A stretch of 10,824 bases of DNA from Candidatus Hydrogenedentota bacterium (GTDB taxonomy: Bacteria; Hydrogenedentota; Hydrogenedentia; Hydrogenedentiales; GCA-2746185): the NCBI GenBank assembly GCA_012965445.1, contig DTSJ01000243.1, positions 1 to 10,824 of the forward strand. Reading direction: 5' to 3'. The notes under the pieces are model-generated. The model had not been told where the DNA came from. It made no database searches and was given only the letters and a program-made list of their open reading frames with translations. A program made the position numbers and the translations under genes. Of this stretch, positions 1 to 6,907 are shown one piece after another (position 1 is the stretch's first letter; each line of letters opens with the position of its first letter).

Positions 1-848
1 CGATGATTCTCTGGGGAGGCGGGAGTGTCGTCGATACTGCGAGCACCTACGTGGACGGCGATACGCTCTACGTTACCCGCGAACATCGGCAGACCCGCAA
101 AGACACGAGCGGCAAGAGAATCAAGGATCACACATTCATAGAAACTCTCTCGGCCACGGTGGACGGCGATACCCTCAATCTGACACGACGCAACCCGCGT
201 TCGAACGGAAAAGGCGTAACCGTCGAACGGTTCACCGGTAAGAGTATCCCCGATCTGCCGCCGAGGCCGAACCTGTCGAAAGTGAAATTCGGTAAACCTG
301 TCGAACTATTCAAGAAAAACAGTCTCGAAGGATGGACGATGGTGAATTCCGGCAGCAAAAGTGCATGGTCTATCGAGAACGGCGTCCTGATCAACGATCC
401 CGTACAACCTGAAACGGGCCGCCACATTCGCTACGGTAATCTGCGTACCGTTGGCGAGTACGAAGATTTTCGATTGACTACGGATGTAAGTGTGGATCTC
501 CACGGCAACAGTGGAATTTACCTTCGCGGAATCTACGAAGTCCAGGTCATGGAAAGCTACGGAATGTCCAAAGACCCGCATCACATGGGTGCAGTCTATA
601 GTCGAATCACCCCTTCAGAGGCTGTCGAACGCGCGCCGGGAAAATGGCAGACGCTGGATATTACGCTGGTGGACAGACACATAACCGTTATTCTGAACGG
701 CACTAAGATCATCGACAACGAACCACTCCTGGGGTGTACCGGCGGCGCACTCTGGTCCAACGAATTTCGACCCGGACCGCTGTATCTACAAGGCGATCAT
801 TCAGCCGTGAAGTATCGGAATATGGTGTTGACGCCTGTTGTTAATTGA
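1..848 (+). CDS. DUF1080 (3-keto-disaccharide hydrolase-type) protein, 5' partial
   Basis: The open frame runs in from the left edge; the Met at position 3 is internal (it precedes an LWGGGS segment), so the true start lies outside the window. Residues about 1-80 of the visible part are beta-rich with two VDGDTL repeats, an N-terminal domain often placed ahead of DUF1080. Residues about 98-278 form the DUF1080 jelly-roll: ELFKKNSLEGW, WSIENGVL, the core LHGNSGIYLRGIYEVQVMESYG, then GKWQTLDITLVDRHITVILNG and GPLYLQGDH. Members of this family act on 3-keto-disaccharides or related sugars, or bind carbohydrate, usually outside the cytoplasm; the substrate cannot be told here. The gene ends 41 bp before the TetR gene on the same strand, so co-transcription is possible. 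The family call is firm; the function is inferred. Confidence 0.9.
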   Translation, partial: MILWGGGSVVDTASTYVDGDTLYVTREHRQTRKDTSGKRIKDHTFIETLSATVDGDTLNLTRRNPRSNGKGVTVERFTGKSIPDLPPRPNLSKVKFGKPVELFKKNSLEGWTMVNSGSKSAWSIENGVLINDPVQPETGRHIRYGNLRTVGEYEDFRLTTDVSVDLHGNSGIYLRGIYEVQVMESYGMSKDPHHMGAVYSRITPSEAVERAPGKWQTLDITLVDRHITVILNGTKIIDNEPLLGCTGGALWSNEFRPGPLYLQGDHSAVKYRNMVLTPVVN

Positions 849-889
849 CAGAGTGCAAGAACTAGCGAAGCGGTAAAATAGGAACGAGC

Positions 890-1660
890 ATGGGAGTCCA
901 GAAAAAAGTACTATCCCCCAAAAAGCGAGAGATTCGTGATCGTCCGGCGCGCATCCTGAGCATTGCGCGTACGCTTTTGAACGAAGAAGGGTATGCCGGC
1001 GTGACGATGGAGCGCATCGCCAAAGTTATGAATTGTTCCCGTCCGCCCATTTACGAGCATTTTACGTCTCGCGAAGATGTCGTGATGGGTCTGGCGATCG
1101 AAGATGCCCAACAGCGCTGGAAGCTCTTTAAGTGCGCGATGACATTTAACGGTCGCCCCCGCGAAAAGCTCGTCGCTATAAATGAATTTGCATTCAGGAC
1201 GTATCCAGAACAGCTCAAGATCCTTTCGCTGCTCCAGCCAAATCTGATCCGCCTCAAATCGACCAGCAGGCACCAGAAAACGCTAGCGGACTACGAATCC
1301 CGCGCTTTCGACATCCTGACGCGCGTCGTAGAAGAAGGGGTGGATGCAGGAGACCTCGTGATTGCAGGAGGTCAACCAGCATCAACCGTAGCTTATGGGC
1401 TTCTGTGTCTTTCGTTCGGAGGCAACACCTTCGAGTCACGGTATCCAGATGTACCGATCCAACAGAACCATTTTAATCGACACCTCTCTACGCGCCTGGC
1501 ACTTCTCGCGCTTATGGACGGATATCGGTTTGCTCCGTTAAGTCTCGAGTGGGACTATATCGCGACGATTGATCGTGTGCGCAAGGAACTCGATGTGTTG
1601 GCATTTATCGAAGAGACGAACGGAGAGAAACCGTCTGTGGCGTATAGTCTGCCCGAGTAG
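890..1660 (+). CDS. TetR/AcrR family transcriptional regulator
   Basis: This 256-residue protein has a typical TetR N-terminal DNA-binding domain at residues about 18-65. A first helix with ARILSIARTLLNEEGYAGVTM leads into the helix-turn-helix MERIAKVMNCSRPPIYEHF, then SREDVV. The remainder, residues 66-256, should be the helical ligand-binding and dimerisation domain; it is somewhat longer than in many family members and shows no diagnostic motif. The ATG at 890 is preceded by AGGA with a 7-nt spacing, a good ribosome site. The protein is expected to repress a nearby promoter and release on binding a small molecule. It lies tail to tail with an MFS transporter (2-bp gap), a natural target whose promoter region carries inverted repeats. 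The ligand is unknown. Confidence 0.93.
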   Translation: MGVQKKVLSPKKREIRDRPARILSIARTLLNEEGYAGVTMERIAKVMNCSRPPIYEHFTSREDVVMGLAIEDAQQRWKLFKCAMTFNGRPREKLVAINEFAFRTYPEQLKILSLLQPNLIRLKSTSRHQKTLADYESRAFDILTRVVEEGVDAGDLVIAGGQPASTVAYGLLCLSFGGNTFESRYPDVPIQQNHFNRHLSTRLALLALMDGYRFAPLSLEWDYIATIDRVRKELDVLAFIEETNGEKPSVAYSLPE

Positions 1661-1662
1661 TC

Positions 1663-2892
1663 TCAGTTTTCGTCGATCACGTCGGCATCTGGAACGCGTA
1701 CGATCCGGTACACCATGAATATCGTCCCGATCGCCAGGACCGTGCAAACGCAGTACGGTAGATATCGGTGAAATTGATAAAGCCCAGACCCCAGCAACGG
1801 CCCTGCGATAAAGCCGAACCCCTGCGCAGAGGTATTGATGCCCGCGACACGGCCCTGCTGGTGTCCCGCAACCGTCATCGAAAGCGATGAAATATTTCCC
1901 GGCATCATCATCCCGAATCCGAGTCCGAAACAACCCATTGAGGCAACCATGACTTCAAAGGCGTCAGTAGAAATGAAGCTGACGACCCCGATCAGAAGCA
2001 GCGGGGACCCCGTCCGCATCAAAGTCTTCGGCATCCATTTCAGCCGCTGTACAAAAATAAGCTGCGAACTGACTGACGCGATTGCCGAAGCCATCAGAGC
2101 AATCCCAACTTTCCGAGTTGTGGCTTCCATCGACAAATGAAACATGTCCTGCAGAAAGAATCCTGTAGCCTGCTGCATACAAGAGAGCGTCGTCATCAGC
2201 ATCGCCGAGATTATAAAGAACGGCGCCAGATCCCGGGTGAACAATGGCTCATGTGGTGCATCGTGAGGATGTGACTCCCGCGGTACATCGACCAGAAATG
2301 CCCAAACAATTACTCCAGCGACCACCGACAGCCCCGCGACAGCGTAAAAAGGGATAATCATGCCGTACTCAGCCACCGCCGCCGCCAGACCGGGGCCAGC
2401 TATCATACCAAGACCAGTCGACACACCCACCAGTGCCATACCAGAGGTACGTTCCTGCGGCGAAGTAATATCGGCCATGTACGCCTGCGACGATGGAAAA
2501 ATACCGCTGATCCCGCCAGTAAAAGTACATCGGAACAGCATGAGCAGCGCGTATCCGACCAGTAGAGGCAGCGTTTTATTGAGACTGAGATGTACCACCG
2601 TCGCAAACAACAACGTCGTCACACAATACGCCGCCAAAGCGAACAAAATGATCGGTTTGCGACCCCAAGTCTCTGATTTTCGACCCCAGAAAGGTGCGGT
2701 CAACATGAACACCGTTGCCGAGGCCGCAATGATGGAGCCGATCTGGATTTCCTGTAACCCGATTTCACGCCCAAGCGGCGGCAAAATCGCAAAGACAAAC
2801 GAATTCCCAATCCCCGCCGTGAACAGCGTCACGAAAATCGCGAACTTCGCCTTCGTCATGGATTGCGGTATCGCGGGTGCAGCTTCACTCAT
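1663..2892 (-). CDS. MFS transporter (DHA1-like drug/metabolite efflux type)
   Basis: This 409-residue integral membrane protein has the length and hydrophobicity of a 12-helix major facilitator. A short cytoplasmic N-terminus precedes TM1 (about residues 15-40). The loop between TM2 and TM3 carries the motif A signature GRKSETWGRKP at 70-80. TM5 carries the antiporter-like motif C segment LVGVSTGLGMIAGPGLA at 154-170. A central hydrophilic, His-rich loop (about 203-222) separates the two six-helix halves. Motif C is typical of proton-coupled efflux pumps, so export of a small organic compound is the best guess; the substrate cannot be read from sequence. The start ATG at 2892 has only a weak upstream GAG-type ribosome site. 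The gene converges with the TetR gene and diverges from ruvX. Confidence 0.92.
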   Translation of the reverse strand: MSEAAPAIPQSMTKAKFAIFVTLFTAGIGNSFVFAILPPLGREIGLQEIQIGSIIAASATVFMLTAPFWGRKSETWGRKPIILFALAAYCVTTLLFATVVHLSLNKTLPLLVGYALLMLFRCTFTGGISGIFPSSQAYMADITSPQERTSGMALVGVSTGLGMIAGPGLAAAVAEYGMIIPFYAVAGLSVVAGVIVWAFLVDVPRESHPHDAPHEPLFTRDLAPFFIISAMLMTTLSCMQQATGFFLQDMFHLSMEATTRKVGIALMASAIASVSSQLIFVQRLKWMPKTLMRTGSPLLLIGVVSFISTDAFEVMVASMGCFGLGFGMMMPGNISSLSMTVAGHQQGRVAGINTSAQGFGFIAGPLLGSGLYQFHRYLPYCVCTVLAIGTIFMVYRIVRVPDADVIDEN

Positions 2893-2916
2893 GAATCAGG
2901 ACTCAATCGGGGGTGA

Positions 2917-2932
2917 TGGACCACTAGGTCCA
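2917..2932. promoter_or_regulatory. Perfect 16-bp inverted repeat, candidate operator in the MFS leader
   Basis: TGGACC-ACTA-GGTCCA is a perfect 6-bp inverted repeat with a 4-bp centre. It lies just upstream of the MFS start codon (minus strand) and downstream of the candidate -10 box at 2955-2960, a position where a bound TetR dimer would block transcription. Size and symmetry fit a TetR-type operator. Binding by the adjacent TetR protein is inference; a small RNA hairpin is the alternative. Confidence 0.4.
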
Positions 2933-2954
2933 GAAATACGAGGCAGAAAAAGCA

Positions 2955-2960
2955 ATTATA
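2955..2960 (-). promoter_or_regulatory. Candidate -10 box for the MFS gene
   Basis: On the minus strand the bases read TATAAT, a perfect sigma-70 -10 hexamer, about 60 bp upstream of the MFS start. The -35 region 16-18 bp further upstream is poor, so the promoter may be activator-dependent or weak. The -35 region falls inside the inverted repeat at 2972-3000. Confidence 0.4.
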
Positions 2961-2971
2961 CGCCTTTAACC

Positions 2972-3000
2972 ATCCAAATGCATACTTGGGTTGTTTGGAT
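2972..3000. repeat. Spaced inverted repeat in the MFS-ruvX divergent region
   Basis: ATCCAAA (2972-2978) is matched by TTTGGAT (2994-3000), a perfect 7-bp inverted repeat separated by 15 bp. A shorter CCAA/TTGG pair (2974-2977, 2986-2989) is nested in it. The element covers the -35 region of the leftward MFS promoter and the -35-like TTGGAT of the rightward ruvX promoter, so it could be a protein-binding site serving either. Regulatory function is inferred from position only. Confidence 0.35.
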
Positions 3001-3024
3001 TCCATGGAACCAGTCGATTATTAT
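2995..3024 (+). promoter_or_regulatory. Candidate promoter for ruvX-mltG
   Basis: TTGGAT (2995-3000), an 18-bp spacer and TATTAT (3019-3024) make a plausible sigma-70 promoter. The -10 matches five of six consensus bases but the -35 only three of six. It lies about 60 bp before the ruvX start. Confidence 0.3.
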
Positions 3025-3082
3025 ACGGGCGTAGCAGAATGTGGAGAACGATCTTCAAGTCACATTGCTCTGAGGGGGGAAT

Positions 3083-3520
3083 ATGGAAGGTCGATTGATT
3101 GGTCTGGACATCGGCGAGGCGCGAACCGGTGTCGCGGTAAGCGACGAGTTGGGAATGATCGCGACGGCGCTCGATACCGTCCACATGTCTGAGCCGTCCG
3201 AAGATGCTCTCGCAATAAAAAAAATAGTCGATGAACAGCGCGCTATTCTAATCGTCGCCGGAATTCCTCTGAATCAGCACGGCAAAATCGGCCCCCAGGC
3301 GGAGAAGGTACTCGCATTCATAGATGAGCTGAAGAAAGTTATTGACGTTGAGATTGTGACTCAGGACGAGCGGTTCAGCACTCAAGCCGCGTACCGGGCG
3401 CTGGTATCCGCGAATATAAAAAGTAAGAAGCGCAAGAAAGTGATCGACAAAGCAGCGGCGCAGCAAATTCTCCAGCTCTATCTAGATCGGCAAGCCAATA
3501 TTCGAAAGCGCGAGACATGA
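3083..3520 (+). CDS. ruvX: RuvX/YqgF family nuclease (Holliday junction resolvase-like, pre-16S rRNA processing)
   Basis: The 145-residue protein matches the YqgF/RuvX family in length and motifs. It has the RNase H-fold opening strand LIGLDIGEARTGVAVSDELG with candidate catalytic Asp9, then VAGIPLNQHGKIGPQAEKV at 58-76, the conserved QDERFST at 94-100 and the C-terminal IDKAAAQQILQLYLD at 121-135. Family members act in the cytoplasm; in Escherichia coli YqgF has been linked to 16S rRNA 5'-end maturation, and a Holliday-junction resolvase role has been proposed. The ATG at 3083 follows a G-rich ribosome site (AGGGGGG). The stop overlaps the mltG start in an ATGA, so the two genes are one operon and probably translationally coupled. 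This gene pairing occurs in several bacterial phyla. Confidence 0.95.
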   Translation: MEGRLIGLDIGEARTGVAVSDELGMIATALDTVHMSEPSEDALAIKKIVDEQRAILIVAGIPLNQHGKIGPQAEKVLAFIDELKKVIDVEIVTQDERFSTQAAYRALVSANIKSKKRKKVIDKAAAQQILQLYLDRQANIRKRET

Positions 3521-4626
3521 GCGACGACCCCTATGATATCGGCGATCTGTCAGACGCTCCTCGGTCTTCAGTATCCCTCACCAGACGCTGGTACGTACGC
3601 CTCGTCTTCGCGATCATTGTGCTTTCGATAATCGTCGTCGCTTCAGGTGCCTTCGCTGCCTACGTATTGTATGATCACATCACTCAGCCCCGTGCCAAGG
3701 GCGAGCGCGTTCTGTTCGCCGTACCGCAAGGCTCCTCGGGAAACGATGTCGGAAGACTGTTGGCTAAAGAAGGGCTTATCGAGCACGAATTCTTCTTTCG
3801 CGTTGCCATGCGTCTTGAACCGTCAAATGATGCCATAAAACACGGAGACTTCATGCTCCCGAAAGGCGTATCCCCCGTGCAGCTGTTGGAAATTCTGCGC
3901 ACGACGGTGCCTCAGGTGGTGGCGGCGCAGAACTACCGAGTCACGATTCCCGAAGGTTTGACGATCAAGCAGATGGCGCAGCTCAGCGAGAATCAGGATG
4001 GATTTATGGCCGCAGTACAATCACTCGATCTGTTCGATCAATTTGGGATTTCCGCCAGATCTGCGGAAGGTTTTCTGATGCCCAACACCTACTTCTTTTC
4101 CGAAGAACCCTCTGACAATGATGTCGTGCAGCGCATGGCCGATCAGTTCAGCAGAGACTTCGATGCCCTGCTTGAAAAATACCCTGATCAGAAAGAAGTA
4201 GACAGAGTCTCTATACTAACCATCGCATCCCTCATCGAAGAAGAAGCCCGTGTAGACGAAGAACGTGCCTTAGTCGCAGCCGTCATCCACAACCGCCTCT
4301 CAAAAAAAATGCGGCTTGAAATGGACTCCACCCTCCAGTACATCCTGGAGAAATATGGGCAGCGGATTCTGAACGACGATAAAGAAGTTCAATCCCCATA
4401 CAACACTTACATGAATTACGGACTCCCTCCAGGGCCCATATCCAACCCCGGCGTAAAGAGTATTGAAGCCGCCATGAATCCTGCCGACGTAGACTATCTC
4501 TTCTTCGTCAGCAACGCCGACGGAAACTCCCATACCTTCAGCACCACACTGCGCGAACACAACGCTGCAGTAGCACAATACCGCCGGGAAATGCGAACAC
4601 AACGCCGCGAACAAAACGATCAGTGA
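3517..4626 (+). CDS. mltG: Endolytic murein transglycosylase MltG (YceG-like)
   Basis: The 369-residue protein has a cytoplasmic N-terminus (about 1-27), one membrane anchor (about 28-52, VRLVFAIIVLSIIVVASG), a LysM-like subdomain (about 64-120: VPQGSSGNDVGRLLAKEGLI) and the YceG catalytic domain (about 140-355). The catalytic signature is ILTIASLIEEEARVDEER, with Glu241 aligning to the catalytic Glu218 of the E. coli enzyme. IHNRLSKKMRLEMDSTLQY, NTYMNYGLPPGPISNPG and FVSNADGNSHTFSTTLREHN follow in canonical order. MltG cleaves nascent glycan strands at the outer face of the inner membrane and helps set glycan length. There is no separate ribosome site; the ATGA overlap with ruvX implies coupled translation. 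The gene ends 12 bp from the convergent Sel1 gene with no evident terminator. Confidence 0.96.
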   Translation: MSDDPYDIGDLSDAPRSSVSLTRRWYVRLVFAIIVLSIIVVASGAFAAYVLYDHITQPRAKGERVLFAVPQGSSGNDVGRLLAKEGLIEHEFFFRVAMRLEPSNDAIKHGDFMLPKGVSPVQLLEILRTTVPQVVAAQNYRVTIPEGLTIKQMAQLSENQDGFMAAVQSLDLFDQFGISARSAEGFLMPNTYFFSEEPSDNDVVQRMADQFSRDFDALLEKYPDQKEVDRVSILTIASLIEEEARVDEERALVAAVIHNRLSKKMRLEMDSTLQYILEKYGQRILNDDKEVQSPYNTYMNYGLPPGPISNPGVKSIEAAMNPADVDYLFFVSNADGNSHTFSTTLREHNAAVAQYRREMRTQRREQNDQ

Positions 4627-4638
4627 CGATTCACACGG

Positions 4639-5031
4639 TCATCCCATTATAAATGTCGCAACAGAAATCGCTGAACCGTCTATATACATATCACCTACCA
4701 TGAATTGCCTGTGGGCATCGCCTTGCTCTGCCGCCTTTTCGTACCACTTAAAAGCTTCGTCGTAGTTCTTAGAAACGCCCTCGCCTTGCAAATACATCCG
4801 GCCGAGATTCGCCTGGGCCGAAGCAAGTCCCTGTTCTGCGGCTTCCAGAAACCACTTCAGCGCCTCTGCACTATCCTGTGAAACGGACTCTCCGTCCCGG
4901 TACATCTTTCCCAGCAAGTCCTGAGACTCGGCATCCCCTCGTTCCGCTGCCTCCTTCGTCCCCTCAAATTCCTGAGCGCTCGCACCTAGACAAACGACTA
5001 GAACCGCTACGAGTAATCTGAAAGCTTTCAT
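4639..5031 (-). CDS. Small secreted Sel1-repeat protein, probably C-terminally truncated
   Basis: The 130-residue protein starts with a signal peptide (MKAFRLLVAVLVVCLGASAQ, cleavage likely near residue 19-20). Two full Sel1-like repeats follow at about 33-68 and 69-104, each with the LGxMYxxGExVxxD and EAxKWxxxAAEQG pattern. A third repeat begins at 105 (AHRQFMVGDMYIDGS) but breaks off near residue 120, ending in a short unrelated tail (AISVATFIMG). Sel1 repeats form helical solenoids for protein-protein contacts; no partner is evident. The ATG at 5031 has a strong GGAGG at 5041-5045 with a 9-nt spacing. Reading the other minus-strand frames past residue 120 does not recover more repeat, so the C-terminus looks truncated rather than simply frameshifted. 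It converges with mltG. Confidence 0.85.
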   Translation of the reverse strand: MKAFRLLVAVLVVCLGASAQEFEGTKEAAERGDAESQDLLGKMYRDGESVSQDSAEALKWFLEAAEQGLASAQANLGRMYLQGEGVSKNYDEAFKWYEKAAEQGDAHRQFMVGDMYIDGSAISVATFIMG

Positions 5032-5167
5032 GGCGAAGAACCTCCATATCTGAGAGTCGGTTTTAGAGTAATGATATTGGAGAGCCGATCACTGCGCATG
5101 GATTTCTATGAAAAATTACTAGGGCTGAATATGCATCAGAACGCCGCAGTACTTTTAGACTGCCCCA

Positions 5168-5338
5168 TCAGAACCCGTTTTGGAATTCAAGTGTCATGTC
5201 CTGAGTCATTTCTTCCATCATGTTGTCCAACATTTCTTGTGGATTCTCGAAATCAATATTCATCGTGCTATCGCCAAAAGGTATCACCATTCCGTAGACG
5301 AGCCACTTTCCGTCTTCCTTGCGCAGATTAAACTTCAT
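5168..5338 (-). pseudogene. 56-codon remnant: C-terminal end of a conserved hypothetical (DUF4878-like / NTF2-fold style) gene
   Basis: A minus-strand frame from the ATG at 5338 to the TGA at 5170-5168 encodes 56 residues starting MKFNLRKEDGKWLVYGM and ending with a Met/Glu/Asp-rich stretch (ENPQEMLDNMMEEMTQDM). The segment xxVxFxLxKEDGKWxVxG is what usually closes small exported proteins of the DUF4878/lumazine-like or NTF2-fold type, where it forms the last beta strands. The frame stays open upstream for seven more codons (LEDTET-like, fitting such a strand) to a TGA at 5359-5357. There is no ribosome site near 5338. It therefore looks like the tail of a gene whose front has been lost or decayed, rather than a free-standing small gene. 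The family guess is tentative. Confidence 0.5.
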
Positions 5339-5572
5339 CGTCTCCGTATCCTCAAGTCACTACACTATAGACGAACAACTCAGCCGTAGAGGACATTCAC
5401 ATAAGAGACGCCTACCTCGCTCCCCAACAGGGACACCAACTTGTCAACAGTTTACTTCTATAAACCATTTGGATTAAAAAGCTTACGAGATCTACCCTCT
5501 CGTTTCACACACATTCATTTTCCGCTCAAATGTCGCTATCCCATTCTGTATTTATCGCAGGGCCGAGTCCCG

Positions 5573-5617
5573 CATTCCCTTGTTTCGACGGCCGAGATCA
5601 AATCGGCAATGGGAATG
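5573..5617. repeat. Nested inverted repeat
   Basis: CATTCCC (5573-5579) pairs with GGGAATG (5611-5617). Inside these arms GCCGA (5591-5595) pairs with TCGGC (5603-5607) around a 7-base loop. The two stems could form one imperfect hairpin. No T-run follows on either strand, so it is not an obvious terminator. It overlaps the helix-turn-helix-like open frame, so it may be fortuitous. Confidence 0.3.
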
Positions 5618-5671
5618 AGTGCAACAAGCGTGCATGTACTTATAGAGGGATATTGTAGAAACGCGCATCGT

Positions 5672-5732
5672 CTGCCGCGCTGAAGGGCTGAGATCAGTGC
5701 CCGCAATATTCGGGATCAACGAAACGCGGCAG
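5672..5732. repeat. 61-bp inverted-repeat element
   Basis: Perfect 8-bp arms CTGCCGCG (5672-5679) and CGCGGCAG (5725-5732) enclose a second stem CCCG (5700-5703) / CGGG (5711-5714). An alternative inner stem GGGC (5685-5688) / GCCC (5699-5702) would exclude the CCCG/CGGG stem. The element is in gene-free DNA, and T-runs are absent. It could be a structured RNA, a small palindromic repeat unit or a mobile-element scar; copy number in the genome would decide. Confidence 0.35.
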
Positions 5733-5863
5733 TCAATGAGAGGTTGCACGAGGCCTGACAATCGCGCAGATAGGGCGCATTCGGTGAAATCGTTAGCATA
5801 GAAGTATTGGATTAATGTATCATCAATAAGACGTAGTAGGCATTTTCAAAGGATTTACACTCG

Positions 5864-6883
5864 ATGGCGATTCAGGCGGAAGCATTTGCGCGGGCAGGGC
5901 TTATGGGTAATCCGTCCGATGGATACAACGGAAAAACAATCAGCTTTGTGATTCGTGAGTTTTCCGCAAATGTGCATCTTGTGGCGAGCGACCAACTGGA
6001 ATTCCTGCCCAACGTGCAGGATCGACCCCAGTATCATTCTATCCGGGAGTTCCAGGATTCGATACGGCACAACGGATACTACGGTGCCGAACGCCTGCTA
6101 AAAGCAACACTGATCCGGTTTATGGCCTACTGCGAGAAGCGTTCAATCGAGCTGCACGACCGGAACTTTACCCTGAATTATGGATCCACAATTCCCAGGC
6201 GCGTCGGTATGGCGGGTTCAAGCGCGCTGATTACGGCGACAATGCGCTGCCTGCTCGAATTTTTCGAAGTTGATATGCCCAATCCAGAACTGGCCGATCT
6301 AATCTGGCGTACCGAGAATGAAGAACTTGGCATCGCGAGCGGACTTCAAGACCGGGTCATACAGGTCTACGAAGGTTGCGTGTTCATGGATTTCTCAAAA
6401 AATATCATGAACGAACACGGACATGGTCAGTACGAAGAACTGGATTTGGATCTGCTTCCCAACCTATTCATTGCGTATCGACTAGGACTCACAGAGGGCT
6501 CCGAAGTATTTCACAGCAATATTCGCGAGCGATGGGAGAAGGGCGACCAGCAGATTATCGACGCGATGGAACAATTCGCTGGACTCGCACAGGAAGCATA
6601 CGATCTGATGCAGGCGGGTGCCGCCGACGAGGTAGGGCCGTTGATGGATCAGAATTTCGAATTACGCAAAAGCTTGTATACGCTGTCGCCGGGAGACCTT
6701 GCCATGGTCGAGATGGCACGCTCTGTCGGGGCTCACTGCAAATTTTCCGGGTCCGGCGGTGCTATCGTGGGTACCTACGAAGACGAAGACATGTTCGAAA
6801 TCCTCGACAATGAGTTTCTGGATATCGACGTGGTCTTGGTGAAACCGACTATCGAAGAGGATCTGGAAGGCGAGTATTACTAG
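5864..6883 (+). CDS. GHMP family sugar kinase, glucuronokinase-like
   Basis: The 339-residue protein carries the three GHMP kinase motifs. Motif 1 at residues 9-19 is ARAGLMGNPSD. Motif 2, the phosphate-binding loop, is PRRVGMAGSSALI at 111-123. Motif 3 is KFSGSGGAIVG at 293-303. ELGIASGLQDRVIQVYEG at 154-171 holds the likely catalytic base Asp163. The opening LMGNPSDGYNGKTISFVI closely resembles plant glucuronokinase (GLLGNPSDVYFGRTISF), so phosphorylation of D-glucuronate or another sugar at C1 using ATP is the best prediction; galactokinase-like or heptose kinase activity is the alternative. The ATG at 5864 has AAAGGA about 9 nt upstream. The stop is 24 bp before the glycerophosphodiesterase gene, which suggests an operon. 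Confidence 0.88.
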   Translation: MAIQAEAFARAGLMGNPSDGYNGKTISFVIREFSANVHLVASDQLEFLPNVQDRPQYHSIREFQDSIRHNGYYGAERLLKATLIRFMAYCEKRSIELHDRNFTLNYGSTIPRRVGMAGSSALITATMRCLLEFFEVDMPNPELADLIWRTENEELGIASGLQDRVIQVYEGCVFMDFSKNIMNEHGHGQYEELDLDLLPNLFIAYRLGLTEGSEVFHSNIRERWEKGDQQIIDAMEQFAGLAQEAYDLMQAGAADEVGPLMDQNFELRKSLYTLSPGDLAMVEMARSVGAHCKFSGSGGAIVGTYEDEDMFEILDNEFLDIDVVLVKPTIEEDLEGEYY

Positions 6884-6907
6884 CCCGATTAACGGGGGAC
6901 TTTTTCA

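Larger units (their letters stand above)
5339..5863. other. 525-bp stretch without an intact gene
   Basis: No intact gene, tRNA or insertion sequence is visible. A plus-strand frame open from about 5441 to 5683 has no ribosome site, but its codons for about 5587-5646 read TAEIKSAMGMSATSVHVLIE, which fits a helix-turn-helix spacing pattern (hydrophobic at 4, 8, 10, 15, 18; Gly at 9). It may be a remnant of a LexA-like winged-helix domain. Two inverted-repeat structures (5573-5617 and 5672-5732) lie in the same stretch. The last 60 bp must hold the promoter of the GHMP kinase operon; I see only weak candidates there (for example TATCAT near 5818). Confidence 0.4.

Noticed and set aside
845..879. 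TTGACA at 845-850 and TAAATT/TAAAAT-like box at 874-879 before the TetR gene as a promoter
   Set aside because: The TTGACA overlaps the upstream stop codon and the spacer is 23 bp, too long for a sigma-70 promoter; only the ribosome site is convincing.
2360..3034. 224-residue plus-strand open frame opposite the MFS gene
   Set aside because: It is the complement of a clear MFS coding region, has unnatural composition and no ribosome site.
5339..5863. tRNA, insertion sequence or CRISPR array in the long gene-free stretch
   Set aside because: No T-loop-like sequence, no transposase-like frame with terminal repeats, and no regularly spaced direct repeats were found.
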